Below are positions 41,731 to 51,027 of a stretch of DNA of 64,000 bases, in pieces. Position numbers and translations under genes: made by a program. Below the pieces are notes generated by a model. That model was not told the DNA's origin and did no database searches. It saw nothing but the letters and a program-made list of their open reading frames with translations. Position 1 is the first letter of the stretch; every line of letters begins with the position of its first letter. This DNA is from Paenibacillus dendrobii. GTDB lineage: Bacteria > Bacillota > Bacilli > Paenibacillales > Paenibacillaceae. The stretch spans positions 1,302,001 to 1,366,000 of the forward strand of contig NZ_WUBI01000001.1 of assembly GCF_009807035.1 (NCBI RefSeq), in the 5' to 3' direction.

Positions 41731-43059
41731 TTACTTCTTCAATCCAAACTGCTTCAACAAACGATTCAAATCCGAATTGATCTGCTTCACATCCGGTCCT
41801 TGCGCCGGTTTATCCGATAGCCCGTACGCCTGCTTCAGCTTCAGTATGGCGTAGACGCGATTATTCAGCACATCCTCTGATATCTTGCCATCCTTAACCG
41901 CCGTCTTCAGCGCTTCGATGGCCGTTTTTTCTTTCTCATAATCATGTCCGACCAAAATGATGTTGCCTCCTGCCAAAATGGCGCTGACGGAGGCGTTGCC
42001 GATATCATAATTTTTCTCGATAGCCCCCATGGTCATATCATCCGAAATCACGACACCCTGGTAATTCAGTTCATTGCGGAGAAGGTCCGTGATAATCTTC
42101 TTCGAAAATGAAGCCGGATGATCCGGATCGATCTTGGGCATCAACAAATGTGCGATCATGACCACTTCCGCGCGATTGTCTATCGCTTCCTTGAACGGAA
42201 TGAGCTCCATTTTACGAAGACGGCTTAGATCGTTATTCACGACGGGCAGGCCTATATGCGAATCGACGGATGTATCTCCATGTCCGGGAAAATGCTTCAC
42301 GACGGGCACAACCTTCTGGGCTCTCAAACCTTCCATGGTTGCGATCCCGAGTCGGCTCACAAGATCCGCCTTATTGCCAAATGAACGGTCTCCAATGACC
42401 GGATTCTTCGGATTGCTGTTAATATCGAGAACAGGGGCAAAGTCCATGTTCAGGCCGAATCCTGAAAGCTCCTGCCCAAGTATCCCGCCAATGCCCTTCG
42501 ACAGGTCTGTGCTGTCTTTATCTCCGATCGCCCGGCTTGTAGGTACCTTCACGAAGTCATTCGGCATACGGGACACGCGTCCGCCTTCTTCATCCACACT
42601 CATCCAGAGCGGCACCGGATTCGATTTATTATTTGCTTTCAGATCATTAAACAATTGGAGCGCCTGCAACGTATTCTCGATATTGTTTTTATAGAAAATA
42701 AATCCGCCGACATGGTACTTCTCAATCAGTTCTTGCGTCGCTTCACTGCTTGTTGTTCCATCCATACCGACCAAAACCAATTGACCAATCTTTTCCTCCG
42801 TACTGAGATTGTTCAGCTGTTCCAATGCCGGATCACTCGGCACCTTGTTTACATCCTCGGGCTCTGTCTGGCTGCTTCCGGAAGACGTACCTGATCCATC
42901 CGCCTTCGACGAGCCATTCGAGCCTTGGTTTGAATTTTGTTGCGAAGTATTTCCCGTCTGTGGTTCCGATGTTTTGGCATCTTGTGCTCCGCCGCCGCAT
43001 CCGGCGGTCAATATCCCCGCAAGCATTAAGGTCATACCCAGCTGCCATATCCGTTTCAC
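41731..43059 (-). CDS. nagZ: beta-N-acetylhexosaminidase (GH3, NagZ-like) lipoprotein
   Basis: The protein has 442 residues from GTG 43057-43059, which follows AAGGAG at 7 nt. An ATG two codons earlier lies too close to the site. A signal peptide with lipobox LTAGC anchors it outside the membrane. A Ser/Gly/Gln linker follows. The GH3 catalytic domain contains KHFPGHGDTSVDSH (substrate loop with the Asp-His dyad) and ISDDMTMGAI with the nucleophile Asp. NagZ enzymes remove terminal GlcNAc from muropeptides in cell-wall turnover. The domain is complete. It lies 35 nt downstream of the CLC gene. The gene symbol is a family-level label. Confidence 0.85.
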   Translation of the reverse strand: MKRIWQLGMTLMLAGILTAGCGGGAQDAKTSEPQTGNTSQQNSNQGSNGSSKADGSGTSSGSSQTEPEDVNKVPSDPALEQLNNLSTEEKIGQLVLVGMDGTTSSEATQELIEKYHVGGFIFYKNNIENTLQALQLFNDLKANNKSNPVPLWMSVDEEGGRVSRMPNDFVKVPTSRAIGDKDSTDLSKGIGGILGQELSGFGLNMDFAPVLDINSNPKNPVIGDRSFGNKADLVSRLGIATMEGLRAQKVVPVVKHFPGHGDTSVDSHIGLPVVNNDLSRLRKMELIPFKEAIDNRAEVVMIAHLLMPKIDPDHPASFSKKIITDLLRNELNYQGVVISDDMTMGAIEKNYDIGNASVSAILAGGNIILVGHDYEKEKTAIEALKTAVKDGKISEDVLNNRVYAILKLKQAYGLSDKPAQGPDVKQINSDLNRLLKQFGLKK

Positions 43060-43094
43060 GTCCATGCTCCTTCCCTTACCGATGAACGAAGGGT

Positions 43095-44459
43095 TTATTT
43101 ATGTTGATTATCGGTTTCTTCAGCCTCTTTATGCACTTTCGAACGGCGTTCCATGAATGTAAGATTCCGCCTTGTGGCTAAGGTGGTTCCGGGCGGTACA
43201 TTCATCAAGTGGCTCTTGGATACTCCGATCCGCTGTGAAGTATAAATGCCGCTGTAGCCCGAGAACAGATAACTGATCACACATGCGATGAACAGATACA
43301 CCGCGCCATTTGAACCGAATAATTCAATTCCCATCAGAAAACAAGCAATCGGCGTATGCGTCGCTCCGCAAAATACCGCGACAAAGCCCAAAGCCGCCAG
43401 GAACGGTCCGTACATATGAAACAAGTCTGCAAGCGTATGGCCTAACGTGGCGCCGATTGCAAATAGTGGCGTGACTTCCCCGCCTTGAAATCCTGTTCCC
43501 AGTGTAACCGATGTGAAGATCAGCTTCCAGAGGAACGCAAAGGTCGGTATATCCTGATGAAAAGCATCCGTGATCAATGGAACGCTCAGTCCCAAATATT
43601 CGCGTGAGCCAACAAGATAGACCAATCCGATTACGATCAGGCCTCCAACAGCGCTTTTCAGCATCGGATTTCGGAATAAAATCGAAAACAGTTTTTTCAG
43701 CGCATGCGTCAATTCGCTGAAGCAAATACTTGCCAAAGCGAATAAAAGGGAAGCGGCGATTACTTTAAGAAGTACGATCAAGGTAAGTGCCGTAGCAATC
43801 ATCTGCGGATATTGAACATGCTCTACACCCCACAACTGCGTGGTTACCAGATGACCTACGAAGCTGGCCGTAAAGCATGGAATGAGCGCTTCATACTGAA
43901 TCAGGCCGATCGCGATGACTTCAAGACCAAATACCGTACCTGCAAGCGGCGTCCCGAACACCGATCCAAAACCACCGCTGATCCCGCACATGAGCAGAAT
44001 TTTTCGATCGATGGGGCCAGCTTTGATCCATTTGCCAAATCGCTCCGCAAGGCTCCCGCCCATCTGTACAGCCGTCCCTTCGCGACCGGCCGATCCGCCG
44101 AACAAGTGGGTCACCAGCGTTCCGAACAGGACCAAGGGAGCCATTCGCAGCGGGATCGCCTCGTTCCCGTTATGGATTTGCTCGATGATGAGATTATTGC
44201 CTTTTGAGCTGTTTTTCCCGAATTTCAGATACATGAAACTGACCAGCGCTCCGCCAAGAGGCAGCAAAAAGAGCAGCCATGGATGCTGTAAACGGGTATC
44301 CGTCACATACTCCAGCGCGATCAGGAATATGGCGGATGCCGATCCGCTCAGGATGCCGACGACGCCACCCAGCCAAATCCATTTAAAAAAGCTCCGCAAT
44401 AACGCCGCGTGCCAAAAATTCGACCGTTTCTGAATGTTCCCATCATTCGTGTTCTTCAT
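43095..44459 (-). CDS. CLC-type fluoride exporter (CLC-F)
   Basis: The protein has 454 residues. The start at ATG 44457-44459 (or the GTG just before it) is chosen because a longer frame would run through the riboswitch terminator. About ten hydrophobic segments are present. The CLC motifs are GREGTAVQMGGS and the selectivity block GISGGFGSVFGTPLAGT. That block differs from the GSGIP of chloride channels and fits the CLC-F branch, which exports fluoride in exchange for protons. A fluoride riboswitch lies directly upstream, which makes the assignment strong. A fluoride detoxification role follows from the regulator and family. Confidence 0.9.
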   Translation of the reverse strand: MKNTNDGNIQKRSNFWHAALLRSFFKWIWLGGVVGILSGSASAIFLIALEYVTDTRLQHPWLLFLLPLGGALVSFMYLKFGKNSSKGNNLIIEQIHNGNEAIPLRMAPLVLFGTLVTHLFGGSAGREGTAVQMGGSLAERFGKWIKAGPIDRKILLMCGISGGFGSVFGTPLAGTVFGLEVIAIGLIQYEALIPCFTASFVGHLVTTQLWGVEHVQYPQMIATALTLIVLLKVIAASLLFALASICFSELTHALKKLFSILFRNPMLKSAVGGLIVIGLVYLVGSREYLGLSVPLITDAFHQDIPTFAFLWKLIFTSVTLGTGFQGGEVTPLFAIGATLGHTLADLFHMYGPFLAALGFVAVFCGATHTPIACFLMGIELFGSNGAVYLFIACVISYLFSGYSGIYTSQRIGVSKSHLMNVPPGTTLATRRNLTFMERRSKVHKEAEETDNQHK

Positions 44460-44537
44460 CACTTCTGTTATGCCCCTTTTCCTGCTTGATATGTATGAAA
44501 TTTCCGCACATTCGGCAGGAGCAGTTAAAATAAAACA

Positions 44538-44578
44538 GACTCCTACCAGTGTGTGCTTCCTTTTCACTGGTAGGAGTC
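44538..44578 (-). terminator. riboswitch-controlled terminator (expression platform)
   Basis: On the minus strand ACTCCTACCAGT and ACTGGTAGGAGT form a long stem. The T-rich tract TGTTTTATTTT follows. The 5' arm is part of the fluoride aptamer pseudoknot region, so aptamer folding and termination exclude each other. Confidence 0.9.
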
Positions 44579-44617
44579 ATCAGCCTTGCGGCGGTTATGG
44601 CGAACTCCATCGCCCTA
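44565..44617 (-). promoter_or_regulatory. fluoride riboswitch aptamer (crcB motif)
   Basis: The minus strand reads GGCGATGGAGTTCGCC, then ATAACCGCCGCAAGGCTGAT, then GACTCCTACC. These are the conserved stem-loop, internal loop and 3' strand of the crcB (fluoride) riboswitch. It is followed by the terminator stem at 44538-44578 and then the CLC-F gene. Confidence 0.95.
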
Positions 44618-44703
44618 TTACCTGTTAACGATGTTCATATTGTAAACGAATAAATTGCCCGCCGTCAACAGGTTCTCTTTGCAGAGACAATGCTCACTTC
44701 ATT

Positions 44704-47097
44704 TTAACCCGCGTCGCCGGATGCATAATCAAGCAGGTTCTCACGATATCTGCCCGGCGTCACGCCTTCTATTTTTTTAAAAGCCCGAATAAACACGACA
44801 TCGCTGGTATATCCGACCAATTGGGCGATTTGGGCATTCGTCAGATCCTTGTCGCACATATGCTGTTTCGCGAGCTCGACCCTTCTCCGGACGATGTAAT
44901 CGCTCAGGTTCATTCCGCTTTGCTTCTTATAAAAGGTTGAGATGTATTGCGGCGTCATATCAAACCGGTCGGCAATCATGCCAAGTCCCATATTGGGATC
45001 TGTAATATGCTCTTCCAAGAACTCGGACATATCCTGCAGCAGCTGAACGCGATGATCCGTCCGTTCCGTCACCAACGTCTCTGCGAGCATTTCATAGAGC
45101 TTTTTCGTTCTCTTATGCATGCCTTCCGCCGTTTCATACGAAAAGATATCCTTTACGAGATCGACTTCGGGTCCGAGAATATCATTTTGCTCCTGCCCCG
45201 TGGCGTTGATAATCTTCAAGAATGTGCTGGTAATATTGAAAAACAGGCATCTCCCAAGCTCCGGTGTAATGCTGCCGGATTCGAAGTTCATCATATAAAT
45301 GGTGTCCAGCAGCTTGAGCGCATTTTCCGTATCGCCGCTGCGGACGAAGTTGATCAGCTGCACCTCGATATCGATCGGATAATAGTAATGGGAGTGGACA
45401 TTCGTAATATCCTCGAAATAAATAATGCTCCCTCCGCCTTTAATAATCCGGTATTCAAGGGCCGCCAAAGCTTCTGCGTAGCTCTCGCTGATACTCTTGG
45501 CTCCAGCGTGCGGTAGACCCGCCGCAACCGTAATATCGATTTTGAACCGTTCTTCGACCATGCTTTTAAGCGATTCGGTCATATTTTTGATGTTTTGGCT
45601 TACTTCATCTTTGCATTCTACCTCGTAATTGTTCAACAGAGCGACGCGATCACGGTCAAGCTCCACGGCAAAGGTCTGATGCGGACTTGGAATCATATCC
45701 ATCCCGATATTCGATATGATGAACCGTGCCAGCGCCCATTGTTCCTCGCTTGCCTCCGGGTTGAATCTGGAGATGCTGTCCAGCTGTACGACGATCACGG
45801 AGAAGTAATCGCTTACAAAATGAATGTCCATAAACCTGAGCGAATGTCCTCCCGTATGTGATGCATCGACCTCCATTTGGCCCCGAATCAGCCGCGACAG
45901 GAAATTGGACCTGATGACGGGCGTTTGCTGGGCCAGCAGGCTGCGCAGGTTTTTCTCCTCATGCAATGAGCCTTCAATCGACTGGACAATGAACTCATAT
46001 TCGTTTCCGGACAACCGGCCCTTCCACTCCTTGCCGCCGAGAATGGTATTCACCGTTTTGCGGAGCGGGCTGTAATTCCGGTAGGCGATGGTGAATGCCG
46101 CAAGCAGTCCAACAGCGAGACAGAGACCGAACAGGATCATGGCCCATTTTTTAATTAACAGGACTTGCTGCATGAACACACTTCGAGGCGTGACGAGGAC
46201 GTATTTCCAGCCCTCCTTCTTGGAAGCCGTATACGACACCACCTTCTCGTCGCCGTTCAAAGTGTGATTGAATAATCCCCCGGTACCGTTAATGCCGGAT
46301 AGCAGGGCAGACGGAAGCGGTTCACGGTCCGTAGCCATAATCGTTCTGCCTTCTCCGTCGACAATATAAATGGAGCTATCGCTTGCCGACTCGATCTGGG
46401 CGAACATTTCCTTGATTTGGCTTTCATCAATCAATATAACGAAACTCCCCGTTATATCCCTGCGGTCACGGCCGGGGAGAGACTGCGTAAACGTAATGAC
46501 ATTCAGCGGCGTTTTCTCAATGCTCTGCATCGGGTCATACTCCGCGCGTCGCAGCAGCGTGGCGGAAGGCAGATAGGCCATCGTATGGAAGCTGGTCAGC
46601 ATCCCGTCCCGCCACTGTTCATAGGACATGCCCTGATAACTGTAATACATATCGTAAAATTTGCGGGAATCCGTTAACAAGCCGGATTTCAGGACCAAAT
46701 CGCTGTTGCGGAAGTACACATAATAATCCATGATGAAATTCGTGATGTTGCCCGGCCGGGACAACGTGTCCCTCATAAACTCAATGAATTTATAACGGTC
46801 CGGGCTGTTTTGATCTTCATTCAGCTTCAACAAATATTCAAGCTTCGGATCGAAAATAATCTGCTGCGCCAGTTTATCCACTTCGTTAAGTTTACTGTCG
46901 AGTGACAGTTTAAGCTGCTCAAGCATTGCCTGATTGGAGCGGTTCGCCCCATTTTCCAGGCTCTCCTCCACTTTGGTGTACAAAAATGCACCCATCGATA
47001 CAGGAATAAGCAGCAGAACCAGATTCGAGATTAACATCGTGATCCACACGCTTCTTAAATTTCGGAAGCCGAGTGAACGAAGAAGCCATTGCACCAA
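44704..47097 (-). CDS. membrane-bound AraC-type transcriptional regulator
   Basis: The protein has 797 residues. TM1 (~20-42) and TM2 (~305-328) flank an extracytoplasmic sensor domain (~45-300) of the Cache type. A linker (~330-690) follows, with a small catalytic-looking but unassigned region. The C-terminal ~100 residues are an AraC HTH pair (NLSDYIVRRRVELAKQHMC, then IAQLVGYTSDVVFIRAFKKIEG). Such regulators sense sugars or oligosaccharides outside the cell and control nearby transporter genes in paenibacilli. It lies just downstream of the ABC permease genes. GTG 47092-47094 is an alternative start to the TTG at 47097. Confidence 0.85.
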   Translation of the reverse strand: MVQWLLRSLGFRNLRSVWITMLISNLVLLLIPVSMGAFLYTKVEESLENGANRSNQAMLEQLKLSLDSKLNEVDKLAQQIIFDPKLEYLLKLNEDQNSPDRYKFIEFMRDTLSRPGNITNFIMDYYVYFRNSDLVLKSGLLTDSRKFYDMYYSYQGMSYEQWRDGMLTSFHTMAYLPSATLLRRAEYDPMQSIEKTPLNVITFTQSLPGRDRRDITGSFVILIDESQIKEMFAQIESASDSSIYIVDGEGRTIMATDREPLPSALLSGINGTGGLFNHTLNGDEKVVSYTASKKEGWKYVLVTPRSVFMQQVLLIKKWAMILFGLCLAVGLLAAFTIAYRNYSPLRKTVNTILGGKEWKGRLSGNEYEFIVQSIEGSLHEEKNLRSLLAQQTPVIRSNFLSRLIRGQMEVDASHTGGHSLRFMDIHFVSDYFSVIVVQLDSISRFNPEASEEQWALARFIISNIGMDMIPSPHQTFAVELDRDRVALLNNYEVECKDEVSQNIKNMTESLKSMVEERFKIDITVAAGLPHAGAKSISESYAEALAALEYRIIKGGGSIIYFEDITNVHSHYYYPIDIEVQLINFVRSGDTENALKLLDTIYMMNFESGSITPELGRCLFFNITSTFLKIINATGQEQNDILGPEVDLVKDIFSYETAEGMHKRTKKLYEMLAETLVTERTDHRVQLLQDMSEFLEEHITDPNMGLGMIADRFDMTPQYISTFYKKQSGMNLSDYIVRRRVELAKQHMCDKDLTNAQIAQLVGYTSDVVFIRAFKKIEGVTPGRYRENLLDYASGDAG

Positions 47098-47194
47098 GCA
47101 TCACCCCTACCTTATTCATGCATCGTCAAATCATGCGTGAATCATGAACGATTAGGTTCATTATAATGTAACCGGGCAGGGCTGGACACTGTTT

Positions 47195-48073
47195 TTATTC
47201 TTTGATGGCACCGATTAATACGCCTTTGACGAAATACTTCTGCAAGAACGGATACAAGCAGATAATGGGCAGCGTAGATACGATAATCGTGGCGTATTTG
47301 ATCGTCTCGCCGATGGCGTACTTGTCGTCAGCCGCCACGCCCGTGGACATGGAGTCCGTCGAATTGGCGATCAAAATTTCCCTTAAGACCAGCTGAAGCG
47401 GATACATCGTTCGGTCCCGCAAATATACGAGCGCCGAAAAATAGGAATTCCAGTGGCCTACGGCATACCACAGGATCATGACCGCAATGACCGGCATGGA
47501 TAACGGAATGACGATCCGGAAGAGGATGGTGAATTCCCCCGCTCCGTCGATTTTAGCCGATTCTTCAAGCGACACGGGTACCCCCTGAAAAGCGGTTCTC
47601 ATAATAATCAGGTTGAACGTGGAGATGGCACCCGGAATCAGCAGCGCCCAAGGGGTGTTCATCATGCCCAGCTTGTTGACCAGAATATAGGATGGAATCA
47701 GTCCCCCGCTGAAAACCATGGTGAGTACGATGCCGAACATCAGAAAATTCTTGAAATACAGATTCCGGCGGGAAAGCACGTAAGCGCCCAGGGCTGTCAT
47801 GAACAGATTGATCGCCGTGCCGGCAGATACGTAGAAGAGCGTGTTCCTGTAACCGCTCGTGATCATCGGATTCTTGAATACCGCCTTATAAGCTTCGAAG
47901 TTTAACCCGAGCGGTTTCAGCAGCATGCCCCGATGTTGAATAAAGCTGGAGGCCTCGCTTAAGGAGGCGAACAAAACATACAAGAAAGGATAAAGCGTGA
48001 TGAAGCAAAGCAGCAGCATCAGCACCGTATTGATGACGCTGAATACTTTTTCGCCTGTCGATTGAGCACCCAT
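47195..48073 (-). CDS. carbohydrate ABC transporter permease (LplC-type)
   Basis: The protein has 292 residues and its start follows GGAGG. Six membrane segments and the EAA loop (ESAKIDGAGEFTILFRIVIPLS) are present. It belongs to the LplC/YtcP type of binding-protein-dependent sugar permeases. It pairs with the LplB-type permease just upstream. No ATPase is encoded here, as usual for this family, which shares MsmX-like ATPases encoded elsewhere. The substrate is inferred from the glycosidases in the same locus. Confidence 0.9.
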   Translation of the reverse strand: MGAQSTGEKVFSVINTVLMLLLCFITLYPFLYVLFASLSEASSFIQHRGMLLKPLGLNFEAYKAVFKNPMITSGYRNTLFYVSAGTAINLFMTALGAYVLSRRNLYFKNFLMFGIVLTMVFSGGLIPSYILVNKLGMMNTPWALLIPGAISTFNLIIMRTAFQGVPVSLEESAKIDGAGEFTILFRIVIPLSMPVIAVMILWYAVGHWNSYFSALVYLRDRTMYPLQLVLREILIANSTDSMSTGVAADDKYAIGETIKYATIIVSTLPIICLYPFLQKYFVKGVLIGAIKE

Positions 48074-48086
48074 GATTTGTCCCTCC

Positions 48087-49058
48087 TTACCACAGTTTGT
48101 TTTCGGATACGCGTTTGCTGATTGCGTTGGCTGAGACGATTAAGATTAAACTAATAACGGAATTGAACAGACCCACCGCAGCCGTAAAGCTATAGCTGGC
48201 CTCCAAAATCCCTTTGCGGTACACGTACGTCGAGATGACATCGGCCGTCTCGTAAGTCAGCGGATTGTACAGCAGCAGCACCTTTTCGCTGCCCACGGAC
48301 AGCATATTGCCCATGTTCAGAATCAGCATGATGACAATCGTCGGCATGATGCCAGGGATCGTGATATGGAAAATCTGCCGCCAGCGGCTTGCCCCGTCGA
48401 TTTTCGCCGCTTCATACAGCGTAGGATCGATATTGGCAATCGAAGCCAGATAGATAATGGAGCCCCAGCCTACCCCCTGCCAAATGCCCGAGGATACGAA
48501 AATAAACCGGAACCAGCCCGATTCCTTCAAAAAATCGATCGGAGCGATGCCGAACATGCCGATCAGCTGGTTAATCAAACCATCACGGCTGAGAAAATCG
48601 AACATCATCCCCGCCACGACGACGATCGAAATGAAATGCGGCAAATACGAGATCGTCTGCACGAAGCGCTTGAACATCATTTTGCGAATCTCATTCAGCA
48701 GCAGCGCCAAAATAATTCCCGCCGGAAAGCCGAAAATCAAGTCGTAAACATTAATCAGCACCGTATTTCGGATCAGCCTCCAAAAATAAATGCCATTGAA
48801 AAAGCTGTCGAAATGCTTGAATCCCACCCATGGGCTTCCCCAGATCCCTTGAGCGGGCGAATAATCTTTAAAAGCGATCAAAAGCCCGTACATCGGACCG
48901 TAATGAAAAATCAGATAATAGGCGATGACGGGCAGCGCCATCAAGTAAATGATCCAGTTAAGACGGAGGTCTTTTCGGATCATCTGGCCCTTGGTCATAT
49001 CCAAACGGCTTTTCGCCGGACGCTTGTTCGTTAGCTTCTTATTCGTTACCTGCCACAT
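48087..49058 (-). CDS. carbohydrate ABC transporter permease (LplB-type)
   Basis: The protein has 323 residues and its start follows GGGAGACAA. Six membrane segments and the EAA motif (EAAKIDGASRWRQIFHITIPG) are present. The N-terminal ~30 residues are basic. It is the partner of the permease at 47195 and lies 13 nt upstream of it. Together with the solute-binding lipoprotein it makes an Lpl-type importer for a complex sugar. Confidence 0.9.
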   Translation of the reverse strand: MWQVTNKKLTNKRPAKSRLDMTKGQMIRKDLRLNWIIYLMALPVIAYYLIFHYGPMYGLLIAFKDYSPAQGIWGSPWVGFKHFDSFFNGIYFWRLIRNTVLINVYDLIFGFPAGIILALLLNEIRKMMFKRFVQTISYLPHFISIVVVAGMMFDFLSRDGLINQLIGMFGIAPIDFLKESGWFRFIFVSSGIWQGVGWGSIIYLASIANIDPTLYEAAKIDGASRWRQIFHITIPGIMPTIVIMLILNMGNMLSVGSEKVLLLYNPLTYETADVISTYVYRKGILEASYSFTAAVGLFNSVISLILIVSANAISKRVSENKLW

Positions 49059-49142
49059 TTGTCTCCCTGCCCTTCATGTCAGAGTCTTGCCGGAATAGCC
49101 GGGAGATGGCCAAGGCCATCCCCACAACCATTCTTTTCTCGC

Positions 49143-50765
49143 TTAACGCTTGTTGAACCGGTCCAGAGAAGCCTGCTGAATCTTGATGGCATCTTCTATG
49201 CCCATAGCCTCAATTTTTTTGACGTACTTATCGAAGTTATCCAGCGGCTCAGCGCCCATAATGAATTTCAGGAACATTTCGTCCTTGTACGTATTAATGT
49301 CTGTCATAATGGAGGCGTACTGCGAGCTTTCGTCTTTGGTTGGCGTTACCAGCGGCATTTTACGCTCATCGGTAGGCTTGGACCAGATTTCGAGAGCATC
49401 CCGCTGATTCGGCAGCGCCAAATATTGCATTTGGAAATCGTCGCTGAGCACGAATGGCGCGCTCCACGTCGAACGATTATGCTTCGCAAAAGATTGCTGC
49501 AGGCTCACGCCGCTAGGAGGATTGAGAACTTCAGGCAGAAAGACGGGTTTGCCGTTGTCCATTTTGTAAGCCTCGCCTTCCTTGCCGTAGTTAAACAGCA
49601 ATTCTCCCTTGTCACCGTAGGCATAATCCAGCCATTTGACCGTTTCAATCGGATTCGGATTACTGGTCGAGATCGCAGCGCCGATGCCGTTGGTCGCAAA
49701 GTCCTTTTGGCCCCACAGCGGCTTGTCGCCTGGGTTCAGAACCGGATAAGGTGCAGCCACCAAGTTGAAATTCGGGTCTTTGTCCTTCATCAAATTAGCG
49801 TATTTGCCGATGCCGCCGCCGTTATAGGTCGGTGCAGCGCCAAGTTGATTGCCCGTCATTTTCGCGTCAAACAACTTGTCGTTGGGTGCCGCGAAGTCTT
49901 TATCGAGCAGACCTTCCTTATACCATTTGTTCATGGTGGTCAAAAATTCTTTGTACTCCGGCTGAATCGGACCAAACTTCACCTGGTTATCGATTTGGTA
50001 GAACCCGTAATTGATTCCCCAGGCGCCAAGGAAAGGCGCATCGATGCCCACATCGTCTTTGGTTATGTACAGTGGGATTTCATCGGCTTTTCCGTTGCCG
50101 TTCGGATCTTTCTCCTTGAATGCCTTCAGCACCTGATACCATTCATCGATCGTGGTCGGCACTTGAAGTCCCAGCTTGTCGAGCCAGTCTTTGCGGATCG
50201 ATGGCCCGTAGAAGACCCGGACTTTTTCACCACCCCGAAAGAAGGGGAACATATACAGGCTGCCGTCATCGGTCGTCACCTGCTTCTTCCAATCCTCATG
50301 CTCATCGAGCAGTTTTTTCAAATTCGGTGCGTATTGATCGATCAAATCATTCAATTTAATGATTTTGTTGTCTTGAATCGCTTTCTCCGGTCCCCCCGGA
50401 TAACCGATCCATGAAGTTTCGATCACATCCGGCAGTTTCTCGGATACCATCATTAGGTTGAATTGTTCTTGGGCCTGAGCCGAGTCGGTTGGCGGGTGCT
50501 GAAAATCAACCTTGACGCCCGTAATATTCTCAAGCTCCTTGTACATCCCCATTTCCGCATAGGTTTTCATTTGTGCTGCGGCTGCAGAATGCATGCTCAC
50601 CCAATATGTAAGGTGGTTAAGTTTTGGCGGCTCAGCGGTTTTGCCTTCCGGTGAAGTCTCTCCCGCGGCCTGATCTTTTCCGGCACTGCTGCCGCAAGCG
50701 GCGAGCGATAAAGCCAAGGCAGTTACCAAGAGTATGTGACCCAACTTTCTAATCTTTCTTTCCAT
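49143..50765 (-). CDS. extracellular solute-binding lipoprotein (LplA-type)
   Basis: The protein has 540 residues and its start follows AAAGGAGG. The signal peptide ends in lipobox LSLAACG. The mature protein is a large family 1 binding protein of the kind that feeds LplB/LplC permeases (TYWVSMHSAAAAQMKTYAEM early; WGINYGFYQIDNQVKFGP in the middle). It captures the sugar ligand outside the membrane. The gene has its own promoter region of ~260 nt, after the terminator of the GH29 gene. Confidence 0.9.
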   Translation of the reverse strand: MERKIRKLGHILLVTALALSLAACGSSAGKDQAAGETSPEGKTAEPPKLNHLTYWVSMHSAAAAQMKTYAEMGMYKELENITGVKVDFQHPPTDSAQAQEQFNLMMVSEKLPDVIETSWIGYPGGPEKAIQDNKIIKLNDLIDQYAPNLKKLLDEHEDWKKQVTTDDGSLYMFPFFRGGEKVRVFYGPSIRKDWLDKLGLQVPTTIDEWYQVLKAFKEKDPNGNGKADEIPLYITKDDVGIDAPFLGAWGINYGFYQIDNQVKFGPIQPEYKEFLTTMNKWYKEGLLDKDFAAPNDKLFDAKMTGNQLGAAPTYNGGGIGKYANLMKDKDPNFNLVAAPYPVLNPGDKPLWGQKDFATNGIGAAISTSNPNPIETVKWLDYAYGDKGELLFNYGKEGEAYKMDNGKPVFLPEVLNPPSGVSLQQSFAKHNRSTWSAPFVLSDDFQMQYLALPNQRDALEIWSKPTDERKMPLVTPTKDESSQYASIMTDINTYKDEMFLKFIMGAEPLDNFDKYVKKIEAMGIEDAIKIQQASLDRFNKR

Positions 50766-50962
50766 GAAAGCGCCTCCTTTTTATTCATCTCGAATGTTCC
50801 GGACTTTCGTTTCACCGATCAGCCGGTATGCAAAGTATAGGAAAGAATGATTGCTTTTAGGAACTGGAACATTTTCATAAGACCTGTATTTTCGTAAGAT
50901 TATCGACTGACGATTCTAATTTTCCCTTGCAATTTTAAATATCCTTCATTTACTCAAAGGGC

Positions 50963-50990
50963 GAAAAAGCCCGCTGTAATGGGCTTTTTC
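50963..50990 (-). terminator. rho-independent terminator after GH29
   Basis: GAAAAAGCCC and GGGCTTTTTC pair around an 8-nt loop on the minus strand. It separates the glycosidase operon from the transporter operon. Confidence 0.9.
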
Positions 50991-51027
50991 ACTCCAATTC
51001 ACGTAATAAAAACCTTGGTAGGGAATT

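Noticed and set aside
43095..44567. A longer CLC protein beginning at 44567
   Set aside because: That extension would be read through the fluoride riboswitch terminator stem, and its ribosome binding site is poor. The start at 44459 is used.
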